A stretch of 64,000 nt of DNA. It comes from Kitasatospora cheerisanensis KCTC 2395 (GTDB lineage Bacteria > Actinomycetota > Actinomycetes > Streptomycetales > Streptomycetaceae). Below are positions 51,382-63,214 of the stretch, in pieces; the first letter of the stretch is position 1; every line of letters begins with the position of its first letter. Under the pieces are notes generated by a model, which was given only the letters and a program-made list of their open reading frames with translations, was not told where the DNA came from and did not search any database. The translations under genes were made by a program, and so were the position numbers. The stretch is from positions 1,399,004 through 1,463,003 of the forward strand of contig NZ_KK853997.1 of the NCBI RefSeq assembly GCF_000696185.1, in the 5' to 3' direction.

Positions 51382-52574
51382 TCACGGGGTGGAAAGCGCG
51401 GACCCGGAGGCGGTCGGCGACGGGTTCTGTGCGCGGTGTGCGTTGAACTCGTCGACGTTCTTCCGCTGTTGGTCGGCGCTGTCGGTGAAGCGGGTGTCGC
51501 CGGGCTGGACGGTCACGAAGTACAGCCAGTCACCGTCGGCGGGGTGGATCGCGGCGCGCAGCGCGTCCCGGCCGGGGTTGTCGATGGGGGTGGGCGGCAG
51601 GCCGGGGTGGGCGTAGGTGTTGAACGGGGAGTCGAGCCTGGTGTCGTCGACGGTGGTGGTGAGGGTGGAGCGGCCGAGCGCGTAGTTGATGGTGGAGTCG
51701 AGCTGGAGCGGCATGTTCTTGGCGAGCCGGTTGTAGACGACGCGGGCGACCTTGGCCATGTCCTCGGGGTTGTCGGCCTCGGCCTGGGCGAGGCTGGCGA
51801 CGGCGAGCAGGCCGTAGGGGGTGACGTTGTTGGCGGCGGCGGCCTCGGCGAGGGTGGCGCCGTCGAGGTGGGTGGTGGCCTCCTTCACCATCTCCTGGAG
51901 CAGGCCGAGCGCGGTGCTGTCGCCGGTGACGGGGTAGGTCGCGGGGAACAGGTAGCCCTCGGGGTGGCCGGCCGCGTCGGCGGGGAGGCCGAGGTCGGCG
52001 AGGTGCTGTTCGGCGGTGGCCTTGGTGGTGCCGGCGGGCAGGCCGAGCCGGGCGTCGACGGCGGCGTAGATCTGGGTGGAGCGCCAACCCTCGGGGATGG
52101 TCAGGGCGTTGGCGTTGGACGGGTCGAGCAGCACGTTGAGCGCGGCGACGGCCGGCATCCGCTCCTTGAGGGTGTAGGTGCCGGGGTGGATCCGGTCGCC
52201 GGCGGGGCTCTTGGCGGCGGCCTCGGTGAACGCCCGGACGGAGGCGACGACGTGTTTGGCCGTCAGGGTCTTGCCGATCTGGGTGATGCTGGCGCCCTGG
52301 GCGACGGAGACCTGGACCCGGCCGGTGCCGTTGCCGGTGTAGTCGGGGGCGGGCTGCTTGCCCTCGGGCCAGAGCAGGAACACGGCGAGCGCGGCGGCCA
52401 TCGCCACGCCGAGCAGCCCGGCCACGCTGAGGCAGCAGGCCGCGCCGGTGCGGAGCCGGTCGGGGTCGGGCGGTTCGACGCCGTACGGCAGGCCGGGCGG
52501 GGCGGCCTCGGGCTCGGCGACGGGGCGCCGAGGTGGCCGGGGGTCAGTCCGGGTGCGGTGTACGGGTCGGTCAA
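51382..52574 (-). CDS. Second MltG-type endolytic transglycosylase, apparent frameshift near start
   Basis: This is a shorter MltG paralogue. After a Pro-rich leader it has one membrane helix (SVAGLLGVAMAAALAVFLLW) and a YceG domain with the catalytic Glu in ASLAQAEADNPEDMAKVARV, the loop LDSTINYALG and TRFTDSADQQRKNVDEFNAH. The natural start appears to be the TTG at 52574 (TDPYTAPGLTPGHLGAP), with GGAAGG nine bases upstream. The frame changes at about 52522-52526 in a GGGG/CCCC run before VAEPEAAPPGLPYGVE. One added base gives 397 residues. An alternative frame-consistent start further upstream crosses a 46-base palindrome and is not credible. It is about 110 bases upstream of mltG. Confidence 0.85.
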
Positions 52575-52600
52575 GGCAGGGCCTTCCGGCGGCGGGCATG

Positions 52601-52646
52601 CGATCGGGGGCCCGTGCGGACGCGCGTCCGCACGGGCCCCCGATCG
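52601..52646. terminator. 46-base perfect palindrome between ruvX and the second mltG
   Basis: The arms CGATCGGGGGCCCGTGCGGA(CG) at 52601-52622 and their exact complement at 52625-52646 flank CG, so the whole 46 bases read the same on both strands. It lies 17 bases after the ruvX stop and 27 bases before the second mltG start on the minus strand. It should form a very strong RNA hairpin that separates alaS-ruvX from mltG expression. Confidence 0.8.
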
Positions 52647-52663
52647 ATCCTGGACCGGTCCGG

Positions 52664-53148
52664 TCAGGCCACCGGCTCGACACTCTCGCCGGGCGCGCGT
52701 CCGCTCACCCGTTCGGTCTCAAGCGCGGCCTGCAGGATCACCACGGCGGCGGCCTGGTCGATCACCGAGCGGCCCTTCTTCGAGGACCGCCCGGAGGCGC
52801 GCAGCCCGGCGGCGGCGGTGACCGTGGTCATCCGCTCGTCGACCAGCCGCACGCCGACCGGGTAGAGCAGCATGGCCAGCCGGCCCGCGTAGTCGCGGAC
52901 CTTGGCGGCGGCCGGGCCCTCCTTGCCGTTCAGCGAGCGCGGCAGGCCGACGACGACCTCGATCGCGTCGTACTCCTCGACGATCGCCTTGAGCCGGGCC
53001 TGCGAGCGGCCCCCGGCGGGGACGGTCTCCACGGGCGTGGCGATCAGCCCGTCGGGGTCGCAGACCGCGACCCCGATCCGGGCGTCGCCGACGTCCACGG
53101 CGATCCGCCGACCGCGCCGGAAGACCTTCTCTTCGACGTGCTCCTCGC

Positions 53149-53152
<4 letters not shown>
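52664..53152 (-). CDS. ruvX: Putative Holliday junction resolvase RuvX (YqgF)
   Basis: RuvX/YqgF has an RNase H-like fold and acts in 16S rRNA 5' maturation or as a putative resolvase. The 162-residue protein has the first catalytic Asp in [16 protein letters not shown], the Glu-containing [35 protein letters not shown] and a last Asp in [15 protein letters not shown]. The GTG start overlaps the alaS stop by four bases, so it is coupled to alaS. A 46-base palindrome follows. Confidence 0.94.
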
Positions 53153-55814
<2,662 letters not shown>

Positions 55815-55815
<1 letters not shown>

Positions 55816-56249
55816 CAGTGGGGGTCCTTCCGATCGGTCGTGCTGCCCGGCAGCTCGCGCTGACGGGGCTTGGCAACGATGGTCTGGGGTGGGGTGCGGC
55901 GCGTGCCGCGAGGCGTGGGCAGGGCGGCGGCCGGGGAGCCCGGCGCCGCCGAGATAGCTCGGTCCCCGCCGGCCCCGGCCGCGCCGCTGAGGGTGCGGCG
56001 GCGGGGCGGCTCGACGACCGCGGTGCCGTCCAGGCCGAGATCGGCCCGCAGCTGCTCCTCGCGCTCGGCCATGCCGGCCTTCACGTCCCGGGCGAACTGC
56101 CGGGCGGCGTCGCCGAGTTGGAGGGCGCCGCGGGCGGCGGTGCCGGACAGCGAGTCGGGCGTGAGGCGGTGCACCGCCTCGTTGGCCTTGTTCATGGCCC
56201 AGACGGTCGCGCCCGCGCCGACCGCCATCCAGAAGATCCTGCGTACCAT
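55815..56249 (-). CDS. DUF6167 family protein
   Basis: This 144-residue protein has a short N-terminal hydrophobic helix ([20 protein letters not shown]), a helical central part ([20 protein letters not shown]) and a disordered basic C-terminal tail. It is the small gene regularly found between the DUF948 gene and alaS in Streptomyces; no function is known to me. It overlaps alaS by one base and follows the DUF948 gene by six bases, so the three are co-transcribed. It is probably membrane-anchored with the tail in the cytosol. Confidence 0.85.
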
Positions 56250-56255
56250 CGCCGG

Positions 56256-56732
56256 TCAGCCCCTCACGGCCCGGCGCACGCGGGCCAGCAGCCCGCCGCG
56301 CGGCGCGGTCGCGGCGCGCACCTCGGCCCGGATCAGCCGGGCCAGCTCCTCGCGCTCACCGCTCTGCTGCGGGACGGCGGGCCCGGCCTGCTGCCGGTTC
56401 ACGGCCCGGCGCACGCCGTAGCTGAACGCGGCCAGCTTCACCAGCGGCCCGCCGACGGTGGCGGCCACCGTGGAGGACAGCGCCTTGGCGTCGGCCGCCG
56501 CGTCCTGGACGTTGGCGGTGATCTCGTCGACCCGCTCCAGCTGCTCGTGCGCGCTGCGGACCGCGGCGTTCGCGTCCTGCAGCAGCGGCACGGCCTGCTC
56601 GGTGACGGCGGAGACCAGGACTGTGGCCTCCCGCAGCACCTTGGACAGCCGGACCAGGACCACGGCGAGCAGGGTGACCAGGACCGCCCAGAAGACGGCG
56701 ACCAGCAGCCCGGCCAGCTCTCCCACGGACAC
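56256..56732 (-). CDS. DUF948 domain protein
   Basis: This 158-residue protein has one N-terminal membrane helix ([20 protein letters not shown]). A long amphipathic helical region predicted to form a coiled coil follows ([40 protein letters not shown]), with a basic C-terminus ([14 protein letters not shown]). The DUF948 family is membrane-bound, with general-stress and cell-envelope associations but no firm function. The GTG start at 56732 is used. It precedes the DUF6167 gene and alaS. Usually rpsD is its upstream neighbour; here an AfsR-like gene on the opposite strand lies between them. Confidence 0.87.
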   Translation of the reverse strand: MSVGELAGLLVAVFWAVLVTLLAVVLVRLSKVLREATVLVSAVTEQAVPLLQDANAAVRSAHEQLERVDEITANVQDAAADAKALSSTVAATVGGPLVKLAAFSYGVRRAVNRQQAGPAVPQQSGEREELARLIRAEVRAATAPRGGLLARVRRAVRG

Positions 56733-56961
56733 CTTCGCGCGCTCCCTCGCCTGTGCCAGTCACACTCTTGCAATCCCAGGGTTGAACCCTACCGTGACTG
56801 CCGACCGCTCCCCGACCGGATATCGGCAGGTACGCCCGGCTCCGAACCGGTCGGATGTGCGAGCACCGCGCGTAACCTACCGCCCGGTCACCTCGTTGGG
56901 GAGTTGGCTCGCGGAGTACGGGTCGGCCGGTTGAACGGGTTCCTAGTGACGGGGGCGTCCC

Positions 56962-59044
56962 TTGGACAGCAGCGAGGACATGCCGGGAGGGCCCGGCGGG
57001 CTGCCCGCCGAGACCACCCGCTTCGTCGGCCGGTCCGCCGAACTCGACGCGCTGGCCCGCCTGTTGGAGCACTCCCGGCTGGTCACCGTGACCGGCCCGG
57101 CGGGGTCGGCAAGTCCCGGCTGGCGCTGCGGGCCGCCGCCCGGCTCGCCGCCGGCTTCCCGGACGGCGCGCACCTCGCCGACCTCGCCCCGGTGCGGGAC
57201 GCGCGGCTGCTCGCCCCCGCCGTGCTGGCCGCGCTCGACCCGGCCGGCCGCACCGCCCGCCCCTCGCCGCAGGCGCTGGCCGAGCGGCTGGCCGGCCGCC
57301 GCCTGCTGCTGGTGCTGGACGGCTGCGAGCAGCTGGCCGACGCCTGCGCCGAGCTGGTCGGCGCCCTGCTGCGCGCCGCGCCCGGCCTGCGGGTGCTGGC
57401 CACCTCCCGGCAGTCGCTGCGGGCGGCCGGCGAGCACCTGCTGCCGCTGGCCCCGCTGCCGGTCGAGCCGGCCGCGGGCCGGGCCGACTCGGAGGCGGCG
57501 CTGCTGTTCGCCGACCGGGCCGCCGCCGTCCGCCCGGGCTTCCGCCTGGAGCCCGCGAACCGGGCCGCGGTGGCCCGGCTCTGCCGCCGGCTGGACGGCC
57601 TGCCGCTGGCCCTGGAGCTGGCCGGCGGCCGGCTGCGCGCGCTGTCCGTGGAGCAGCTCGCGGCCCGGCTGGACGACCGGTTCCAGCTGCTCGCCGGCGG
57701 CGGCCCGGCCGTCCCGGCCCGGCACCGGACGATGCGCACCGCGATCGGCTGGAGCCACGAACTCTGCACCGTGCAGGAACGTTTACTCTGGGCGCGCCTG
57801 TCGGTCTTCGCCGACGGCTTCGACCTGGACGCCGCCGAGTACGTCTGCGCCGGCGCCGGACTGCCCGTCGACGACGTCCTCGACCTCCTCGACGCCCTGG
57901 TCGACAAGTCCGTCCTGGAACGCCTCGACGGCGATCCGGCCCGGTTCCGGATGCTCGACACCCTGCGCGAGTACGGCGCCCACTGGCTGCGGGCCGGCGA
58001 CGAAGGCCCCCGGCTGCTGCGCCGCCACCGCGACTGGTACCTGGGCGTCGCCGACTGGGGCGAGGTCGAGTGGTTCGGCCCCCAGCAGGCCGAGACCGCC
58101 GAACGCACCCGGCTCGCCCACCCCAACCTGCGCGCCGCCCTCGAGTTCTCGCTCACCGAACCCGGCGAGGAGCAGCCCGCCCTCGCCCTGGCCGCCGCCC
58201 TCTGGTACTTCTGGGCCGGCACCGGCCGGCTCGGCGAGGGCCGGCACTGGCTCGACCGCGCCCTCGCGCTCGCCCCCGAACCCACCGGAGCCCGCGCCAA
58301 GGCGCTGTGGGCCACCGGCCACCTCGCCGCCCTCCAGGGCGACCCGGCCGCGCCCGCACCGCCCTGGACGAGTGCCGCCGCCAGGCCCTCGACACCGGCG
58401 ACGACCGGGCCCTCGCCCGCGCCGTCCACCACCAGGGCTGCGCCGCCCTGGTCGGCGACGACCCGGCCCGCGCCGCCGCGCTCTTCGAGGAGGCCCTGCG
58501 CCACTACACCGCCCTCGGCGAGCTCGACTCCCACGTCCTGCTGGCCATGGTCGAACTCGCCCTCGCCCACCTGTTCCTCGGCGACGGACCGAGCGGCGCC
58601 CCCTGGGCGGCCCGCGCCCGCGAACTCTGCGAGCAGCACGGCGAACGGTGGGCCCACGGCTACTGCCTGTACGCCATGGCGCACGCCCGCCGGCAGTCCG
58701 GCGAGCCCCGGGCGGCCCGCGCCTTCGCCCGCGAGTCGGTCCGGCTGAACCACCCGCTGCGCGACCCGCTCGCCCTCGTCCTCGCCATCGACCTGCTGGC
58801 CCTGCTCGCCGCCGAGGAGCCCGACCCCGACCCGTACGAGGCCCGCGTCCTGCAGGGCGCCGCGCACCGCCTCTGGACGGGCGTCGGCACCCCGTTCTTC
58901 GGCTCCCGCACCTTCACCGGCCCGCACCACGCCTGCGCCCGCCGCACTCGCGCCGCCCTCACCGGGCAGCAGTACGAGGAGGCCTTCCGGCTCGGCGCCC
59001 GCCTCGACCTGGACACCGCCGTCCACCGCGCGCTCGGCGCCTGA
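56962..59044 (+). pseudogene. AfsR/LuxR-like STAND ATPase, two apparent frameshifts, no output HTH
   Basis: This is the ATPase core of a large LuxR-type (LAL/AfsR-like) regulator: LPAETTRFVGRSAELDALAR, a P-loop split by a frameshift (VTVTGPAG then GVGKSRLALRAAARLAAG), Walker B LLLVLDGCEQLADAC, ATSRQSLRAAGEHLLPLAPL and GLPLALELAGGRLRALS. TPR-like helices run to the end. Frames change at about 57100-57106 (GGGG run) and again at about 58348-58354; adding one base at each gives 694 residues. The usual C-terminal LuxR helix-turn-helix is absent: the protein stops after LDTAVHRALGA, at a terminator. It interrupts the usual rpsD-DUF948 neighbourhood. Start is TTG; an ATG six codons in is possible. 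Confidence 0.78.
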
Positions 59045-59070
59045 CGCCCCGTCAGGGCCCGGAGACGGGA

Positions 59071-59104
59071 AACGCCCCCGCGGTCCGAGGACCGAGGGGG
59101 CGTT
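59071..59104. terminator. Bidirectional terminator between the AfsR-like gene and rpsD
   Basis: Arms AACGCCCCCGCGGTCC and GGACCGAGGGGGCGTT pair with one mismatch around a two-base loop, between converging stops (59044 and 59116). Confidence 0.82.
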
Positions 59105-59115
59105 CCGCTCGCGGG

Positions 59116-59730
59116 TCAGCGCGAGTAGTACTCGACGACCAGCTGCTCGTCGCACACGACCGGAACCTCGCGGCGCTGCGGCGCGCGGTCCAGGCGGAAG
59201 GCCAGGGCCTTCAGGTTGACCTCGAGGTACTTCGGGGTCTGGCCCTCGCCGGCGTTGCCGCCCTCGCGAGCCACCTGGAAGGGGACCTTCTCCTTGGACT
59301 TTTCCTTGACCGTGACGACGTAGCCCGGCTTCATCTGGAACGACGGCTTGTTGACCTTCGAGCCGTTGACCTCGATGTGACCGTGCACGACCATCTGGCG
59401 GGCCTGGTAGATGGTGCGGGCGATGCCCGAACGCAGGACCAGGGCGTCGAGGCGGACCTCCAGCAGGGCGACGAGCGCCTCACCGGTCTTGCCCTCGACC
59501 TTCTTGGCGGCCTCGAAGGCACGCGCCATCTGCTTCTCGCTGAGGTCGTACTGCGCGCGCAGACGCTGCTTCTCGGTCAGACGGACCTTGTAGTCAGAGT
59601 TCTGCTTGCGGCCACGGCCGTGCTGGCCGGGCGGGTACGGGCGGGCCTCGAAGTACTTGACGGACTTCGGGGTCAGCGGAACGCCGAGAGCACGGGCGAT
59701 CTTGACCTTGGGGCGCTTCTGGTTCGCCAT
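59116..59730 (-). CDS. rpsD: 30S ribosomal protein S4
   Basis: S4 is a primary 16S rRNA-binding protein that nucleates 30S assembly. The 204-residue protein opens ANQKRPKVKIARALGVPLTP. It has RPYPPGQHGRGRKQNSDYKV and the S4 RNA-binding domain ALVLRSGIARTIYQARQMVV-like segment (ALVALLEVRLDALVLRSGIA, HGHIEVNGSKVN). No zinc-binding cysteine cluster is seen at the N terminus. The ATG follows AGGAAAAGGAAAC. It is transcribed alone, from a promoter more than 200 bases upstream by appearance, and ends at a bidirectional hairpin. Confidence 0.96.
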   Translation of the reverse strand: MANQKRPKVKIARALGVPLTPKSVKYFEARPYPPGQHGRGRKQNSDYKVRLTEKQRLRAQYDLSEKQMARAFEAAKKVEGKTGEALVALLEVRLDALVLRSGIARTIYQARQMVVHGHIEVNGSKVNKPSFQMKPGYVVTVKEKSKEKVPFQVAREGGNAGEGQTPKYLEVNLKALAFRLDRAPQRREVPVVCDEQLVVEYYSR

Positions 59731-60038
59731 GTTTCCTTTTCCTGTTCAGATACGGCTGTCACCAGGTGTTGACGGAGGACGCTTCTCGCGGCCCGGAGAA
59801 AAACCGTCCGTCGCCGGATGGTCAGCCGCTCTCCGCGACCGGGCACTATGTGCTTGCACACGAGAGGCCCACCGACCCGGAAGAGGTGGTGGGCTGCCCG
59901 CGACACCGAAGACCGGTGCGCGCCGCTCCTGGAGAACTCCCTTGCGGGAGGCCTCCGTTGTGTTGCCCCGCTGGTGCGGCCGGTCGTTCCTCGCGGAACC
60001 CCGGGCCCGGGACACACTGCGGACAGTCTACAGGCAGT
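59731..60038 (-). promoter_or_regulatory. Long leader/promoter region of rpsD
   Basis: These 308 bases between rarA and rpsD hold no credible gene. On the minus strand a TAGACT hexamer near 60026 could be a -10 element, which would give a leader of about 280 nucleotides. The leader has several GC-rich hairpins (for example CTCCCGCAAGGGAG near 59938-59951). Autoregulation by S4 is known in other bacteria, but I see no specific match to a described S4 leader. Confidence 0.35.
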
Positions 60039-61388
60039 TCACTCGCCCTTGAGCCGGGCCCTGGTCCACTCCGCGATCTCCGCGTACCGGGCCTCTCCCC
60101 CGCGCCGGGTCGGCTTGTAGTACTCCTTGCCGTGCACGGCGTCCGGCGCGTACTGCTGCGCGGCGATGCCCTCCGGCAGGTCGTGCGGGTACTGGTAGCC
60201 CTTGCCGTGGCCGAGCTTCTTCGCCCCGCCGTAGTGCGCGTCCCGCAGGTGCGGCGGCACCGCGCCCGCCAGGCCCTGCCGGACGTCCGCCAGCGCGGCG
60301 TCGATCGCCAGGTACGCGGCGTTCGACTTCGGCGCCAGCGCCAGCGCGATCGCCGCCTGCGACAGGATGATCCGCGCCTCCGGGAAGCCGATCAGCGCCA
60401 CCGCCTGCGCCGCCGCGACCGCCGTCGGCAGCGCGGTCGGGTCGGCCAGGCCGATGTCCTCGCTCGCCGAGATCATCAGCCGCCGGGCGATGAACCGGGG
60501 GTCCTCCCCCGCCTCGATCATCCGCGCCAGGTAGTGCAGCGTGGCGTCCACGTCACTGCCCCGGATCGACTTGATCAGCGCGCTCGCCACGTCGTAGTGC
60601 TGATCGCCGTCCCGGTCGTACCGCACCGCGGCCTTGTTCACCGCGGTCTCGGTCGCCGCCAGCGTCAGCACGCCGCCGCCCTGCTCCAGCGCCGCCCCGG
60701 CCGCCGCCTCCAGCATGGTCAGCGCCCGCCGGGCGTCGCCGCCGGCCAGCCGCACCAGGTGGTCCTCGGCCTCCTCCGCCAGCTCCACGCTGCCGCCCAG
60801 CCCCCGCTCGTCGGTGGTCGCCCGGCGCAGCAGGGTGCGGATGTCCTCGTCGGTGAGGGACTCCAGGGTGAGCAGCAGGCTGCGCGACAGCAGCGGCGAG
60901 ATGATCGAGAAGTACGGGTTCTCGGTGGTCGCCGCGATCAGCGTCACCCAGCGGTTCTCCACCGCGGGCAGCAGCGAGTCCTGCTGGGCCTTGGAGAACC
61001 GGTGGATCTCGTCCAGGAACAGCACCGTCTCCCGGCCGGTCATCCCGACCGCCCGCCGGGCGCCGTCGATCACCGCCCGGACTTCCTTCACCCCGTGCGT
61101 GATCGCGGAGAGTTCGACGAACCGGCCCTCCACCGCCTGGCTGATCACGTGCGCGAGCGTCGTCTTCCCCGTCCCCGGCGGCCCCCAGAGGATCACCGAG
61201 CTCGTCGCCGCCGGGCCCTTCGCGCCCGCGACCAGCCGCCGCAGCGGAGACCCGTCCTTCAGCAGCTGCTGCTGGCCGGCCACCTCGTCCAGGGTCCGCG
61301 GCCGCATCCGCACCGCGAGCGGGGCGCGCCCCGGCTCGGCGCTCTGGCGTTCCTCGGCGGCATGGGTGAAAAGGTCGGGCTCGTCCAC
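60039..61388 (-). CDS. rarA: Replication-associated recombination protein A (RarA/MgsA)
   Basis: RarA is a clamp-loader-like AAA+ ATPase that acts at stalled replication forks. The 449-residue protein has [20 protein letters not shown], Walker [18 protein letters not shown], Walker [17 protein letters not shown], sensor [18 protein letters not shown], and the tetramerising C-terminal domain ending in [16 protein letters not shown] with YYKPTRRG. The GTG at 61388 ([12 protein letters not shown]) has AGGG nine bases upstream; a TTG three codons earlier is possible. It lies upstream of rpsD on the strand. Confidence 0.95.
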   Translation of the reverse strand: MDEPDLFTHAAEERQSAEPGRAPLAVRMRPRTLDEVAGQQQLLKDGSPLRRLVAGAKGPAATSSVILWGPPGTGKTTLAHVISQAVEGRFVELSAITHGVKEVRAVIDGARRAVGMTGRETVLFLDEIHRFSKAQQDSLLPAVENRWVTLIAATTENPYFSIISPLLSRSLLLTLESLTDEDIRTLLRRATTDERGLGGSVELAEEAEDHLVRLAGGDARRALTMLEAAAGAALEQGGGVLTLAATETAVNKAAVRYDRDGDQHYDVASALIKSIRGSDVDATLHYLARMIEAGEDPRFIARRLMISASEDIGLADPTALPTAVAAAQAVALIGFPEARIILSQAAIALALAPKSNAAYLAIDAALADVRQGLAGAVPPHLRDAHYGGAKKLGHGKGYQYPHDLPEGIAAQQYAPDAVHGKEYYKPTRRGGEARYAEIAEWTRARLKGE

Positions 61389-61449
61389 GACACGCAACCC
61401 TATAGCGGGCGGACGACAACCAGGGGTGCGCTTCCAGCGGCGCGGGGAG

Positions 61450-62055
61450 CTACCCGGGCCCGTCCATCAGCACCACGTCGAACTCCTCCAGCCCGTAGAC
61501 CACCGTCCCCGCCGCCCTGCTCGCCGCGGCGCGGACCGCGGCCTGGGGTCCGCGGGAGGCCTCGAAGGCCCCGCGGTCGGCGAAGATCGCTCCGACCGCC
61601 CCGATCGACCGCCGGCGGTCGATGAGCATCGCGGACCCCACGTACCCGTCGACCTCCCGCATCGCCGGCAGGCTGTTCTCCTCGAAGCCGCGCACCAGCT
61701 CGTCCACGGTCCCCGGGTCGAACGCGAAGCGGACCAGCCGGAAGCCGCCGTTCTCGACGGCGGGGCCGGGGTTGGCGGCGGCGACCTCCCAGCGGTCGAC
61801 GGCGACGGTGGCGGCAAACGGGACGAGCAGCGTGTCGCGGCGGTCCGCGAGCGCGTTGTCGCTGGCGGACTCGTGTTCGGGGGTGTCCCACCAGGAGGCC
61901 ATCGTGAGGGTGCCGACCCGGCGGTTGGCGAACAGGCCGTAGCCGCGGTAGCCGGGCTGGCCGGAGAGGAGTTCGACGGCTTCGCCGCGCAGCGCGTCGA
62001 GACTGTCCTCCAGCAGAGCCGGGTCTCCGGTGGCGTAGACGGTGCGGACGTACAT
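61450..62055 (-). CDS. Antibiotic biosynthesis monooxygenase-like dimeric alpha/beta-barrel protein
   Basis: This 201-residue protein appears to be two fused ferredoxin-like (ABM-type) half-barrels. The first has [20 protein letters not shown] and [20 protein letters not shown] with [15 protein letters not shown]. The second has [20 protein letters not shown] and [20 protein letters not shown]. Proteins of this fold include cofactor-free monooxygenases and small-molecule binding proteins; a specific reaction cannot be assigned. GGAGG lies eight bases before the ATG. It lies between PPK2 and rarA on the strand. Confidence 0.8.
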   Translation of the reverse strand: MYVRTVYATGDPALLEDSLDALRGEAVELLSGQPGYRGYGLFANRRVGTLTMASWWDTPEHESASDNALADRRDTLLVPFAATVAVDRWEVAAANPGPAVENGGFRLVRFAFDPGTVDELVRGFEENSLPAMREVDGYVGSAMLIDRRRSIGAVGAIFADRGAFEASRGPQAAVRAAASRAAGTVVYGLEEFDVVLMDGPG

Positions 62056-62139
62056 GGGGTGCCTCCAGCCCTTGCGGGAGCCGTTGCGGGACTTCCTCCA
62101 TCGCACGCCCGCGCCGTCGCGGGGGTCAACCGGGGGCGG

Positions 62140-62982
62140 TCACTCGGCGAGCAGGGTGGCGGTGTGGTCGAAGACGTACTTCTGCAGGTCGCGCGGGGGC
62201 CGCTGGTAGCCGCGCGGTTCCGGCCTGGGCGGGAGGGTGATCGCGGGGCGGACCACCTCGTGGTACGGGACGGTGGACAGCAGGTGGGCGATCATGTTGA
62301 GGCGGGCGCGGCGCTTGTCGTCGCTGTCGACGACGTTCCACGGGGCTTCGGGGATGTCGGTGTAGACGAACATCTCGTCCTTGGCCCGCGAGTAGTCCTC
62401 CCAGCGGGTGATGGACTCGACGTCCATCGGGGAGAGCTTCCACTGCCGCATGGGGTCGTCGAGGCGGTCGCGGAAGCGGCGTTCCTGTTCGGTGTCGCTG
62501 ACCGAGAACCAGTACTTGCGGAGCAGGATGCCCGCTTCGACGAGCATCCGTTCGAAGGTGGGGCACTGGTGGAGGAACTGCCAGTACTCCTCGTCGGTGC
62601 AGAAGCCCATCACCTTCTCGACGCCGGCCCGGTTGTACCAGGACCGGTCGAACAGCACCATCTCGCCGGCGGCCGGGAGTTGTTCGACGTAGCGCTGGAA
62701 GTACCACTGGCCGCGCTGGCGTTCGGTGGGCGCGGGGAGGGCGGCGATCCGGGCGACGCGCGGGTTGAGGTACTCGGTGACGCGCTTGATGGCGCCGCCC
62801 TTGCCCGCCGCGTCCCGGCCTTCGAAGATCACGACCATCCGGATGCCCTCGCTGCGCACCCATTCCTGCATCTTGACCAGTTCGTACTGGAGGCGGAGCA
62901 GTTCGGGCTCGTAGATCCGCTTGGGGACGCGCTTGACGCTCTTGGGGCTGCCGGTCCGCTTGCCGCGCTTGGGGTCCGCCAC
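62140..62982 (-). CDS. ppk2: Polyphosphate kinase 2
   Basis: PPK2 transfers phosphate between polyphosphate and nucleotides, usually making GTP or ATP from GDP or ADP. The 280-residue protein has Walker A VVIFEGRDAAGKGGAIKRVT, Walker B MVLFDRSWYNRAGVEKVMGF and a lid with RKYWFSVSDTEQERRFRDRL, followed by MRQWKLSPMDVESITRWEDY, all typical of one-domain class I PPK2. The GTG start (ADPKRGKRTGSPKS) has GGAGGG about ten bases upstream. It is divergent from the LysR gene; a perfect 26-base inverted repeat lies between. Confidence 0.94.
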   Translation of the reverse strand: MADPKRGKRTGSPKSVKRVPKRIYEPELLRLQYELVKMQEWVRSEGIRMVVIFEGRDAAGKGGAIKRVTEYLNPRVARIAALPAPTERQRGQWYFQRYVEQLPAAGEMVLFDRSWYNRAGVEKVMGFCTDEEYWQFLHQCPTFERMLVEAGILLRKYWFSVSDTEQERRFRDRLDDPMRQWKLSPMDVESITRWEDYSRAKDEMFVYTDIPEAPWNVVDSDDKRRARLNMIAHLLSTVPYHEVVRPAITLPPRPEPRGYQRPPRDLQKYVFDHTATLLAE

Positions 62983-63087
62983 TTCGTGTGCCCTCCGATC
63001 ACCGTGCCGCTGACGATCTCTCAGGCTACGGTCCGTCAGGTCGCGGCGCAGGCCGGGCGGCGGCCGGGGCACGGCAGGGGCACGGCA

Positions 63088-63154
63088 GGCCGACCCGCCG
63101 GGTCCGGCACCGGCAGTCCCCCGACCCACCGGTGCCGGACCCGGCGGGTCGGCC
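63088..63154. repeat. Perfect 26-base inverted repeat in a divergent promoter region
   Basis: Arms 63088-63113 (starting GGCCGACCCGCCGGGTCCGG) and 63129-63154 are exact complements around a 15-base loop. The element lies 106 bases upstream of ppk2 and 61 bases upstream of the LysR gene, where a terminator is not expected. It could be a transposon-derived remnant, a regulator site, or a strong structured leader of the LysR mRNA. Confidence 0.75.
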
Positions 63155-63214
63155 GGACCACTGTGGTACACCCCCGGGCGCGGGGTCCAATGCTTTGCTC
63201 CATAGCCTTGGGGC

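Noticed and set aside
52575..52683. N-terminal extension of the second MltG through the palindrome
   Set aside because: The extension would encode the 46-base palindrome and overlap ruvX; the TTG at 52574 with a ribosome binding site is more natural.
59731..60038. Small genes in the rpsD leader
   Set aside because: Several frames are open on both strands, but none has a ribosome binding site or plausible composition.
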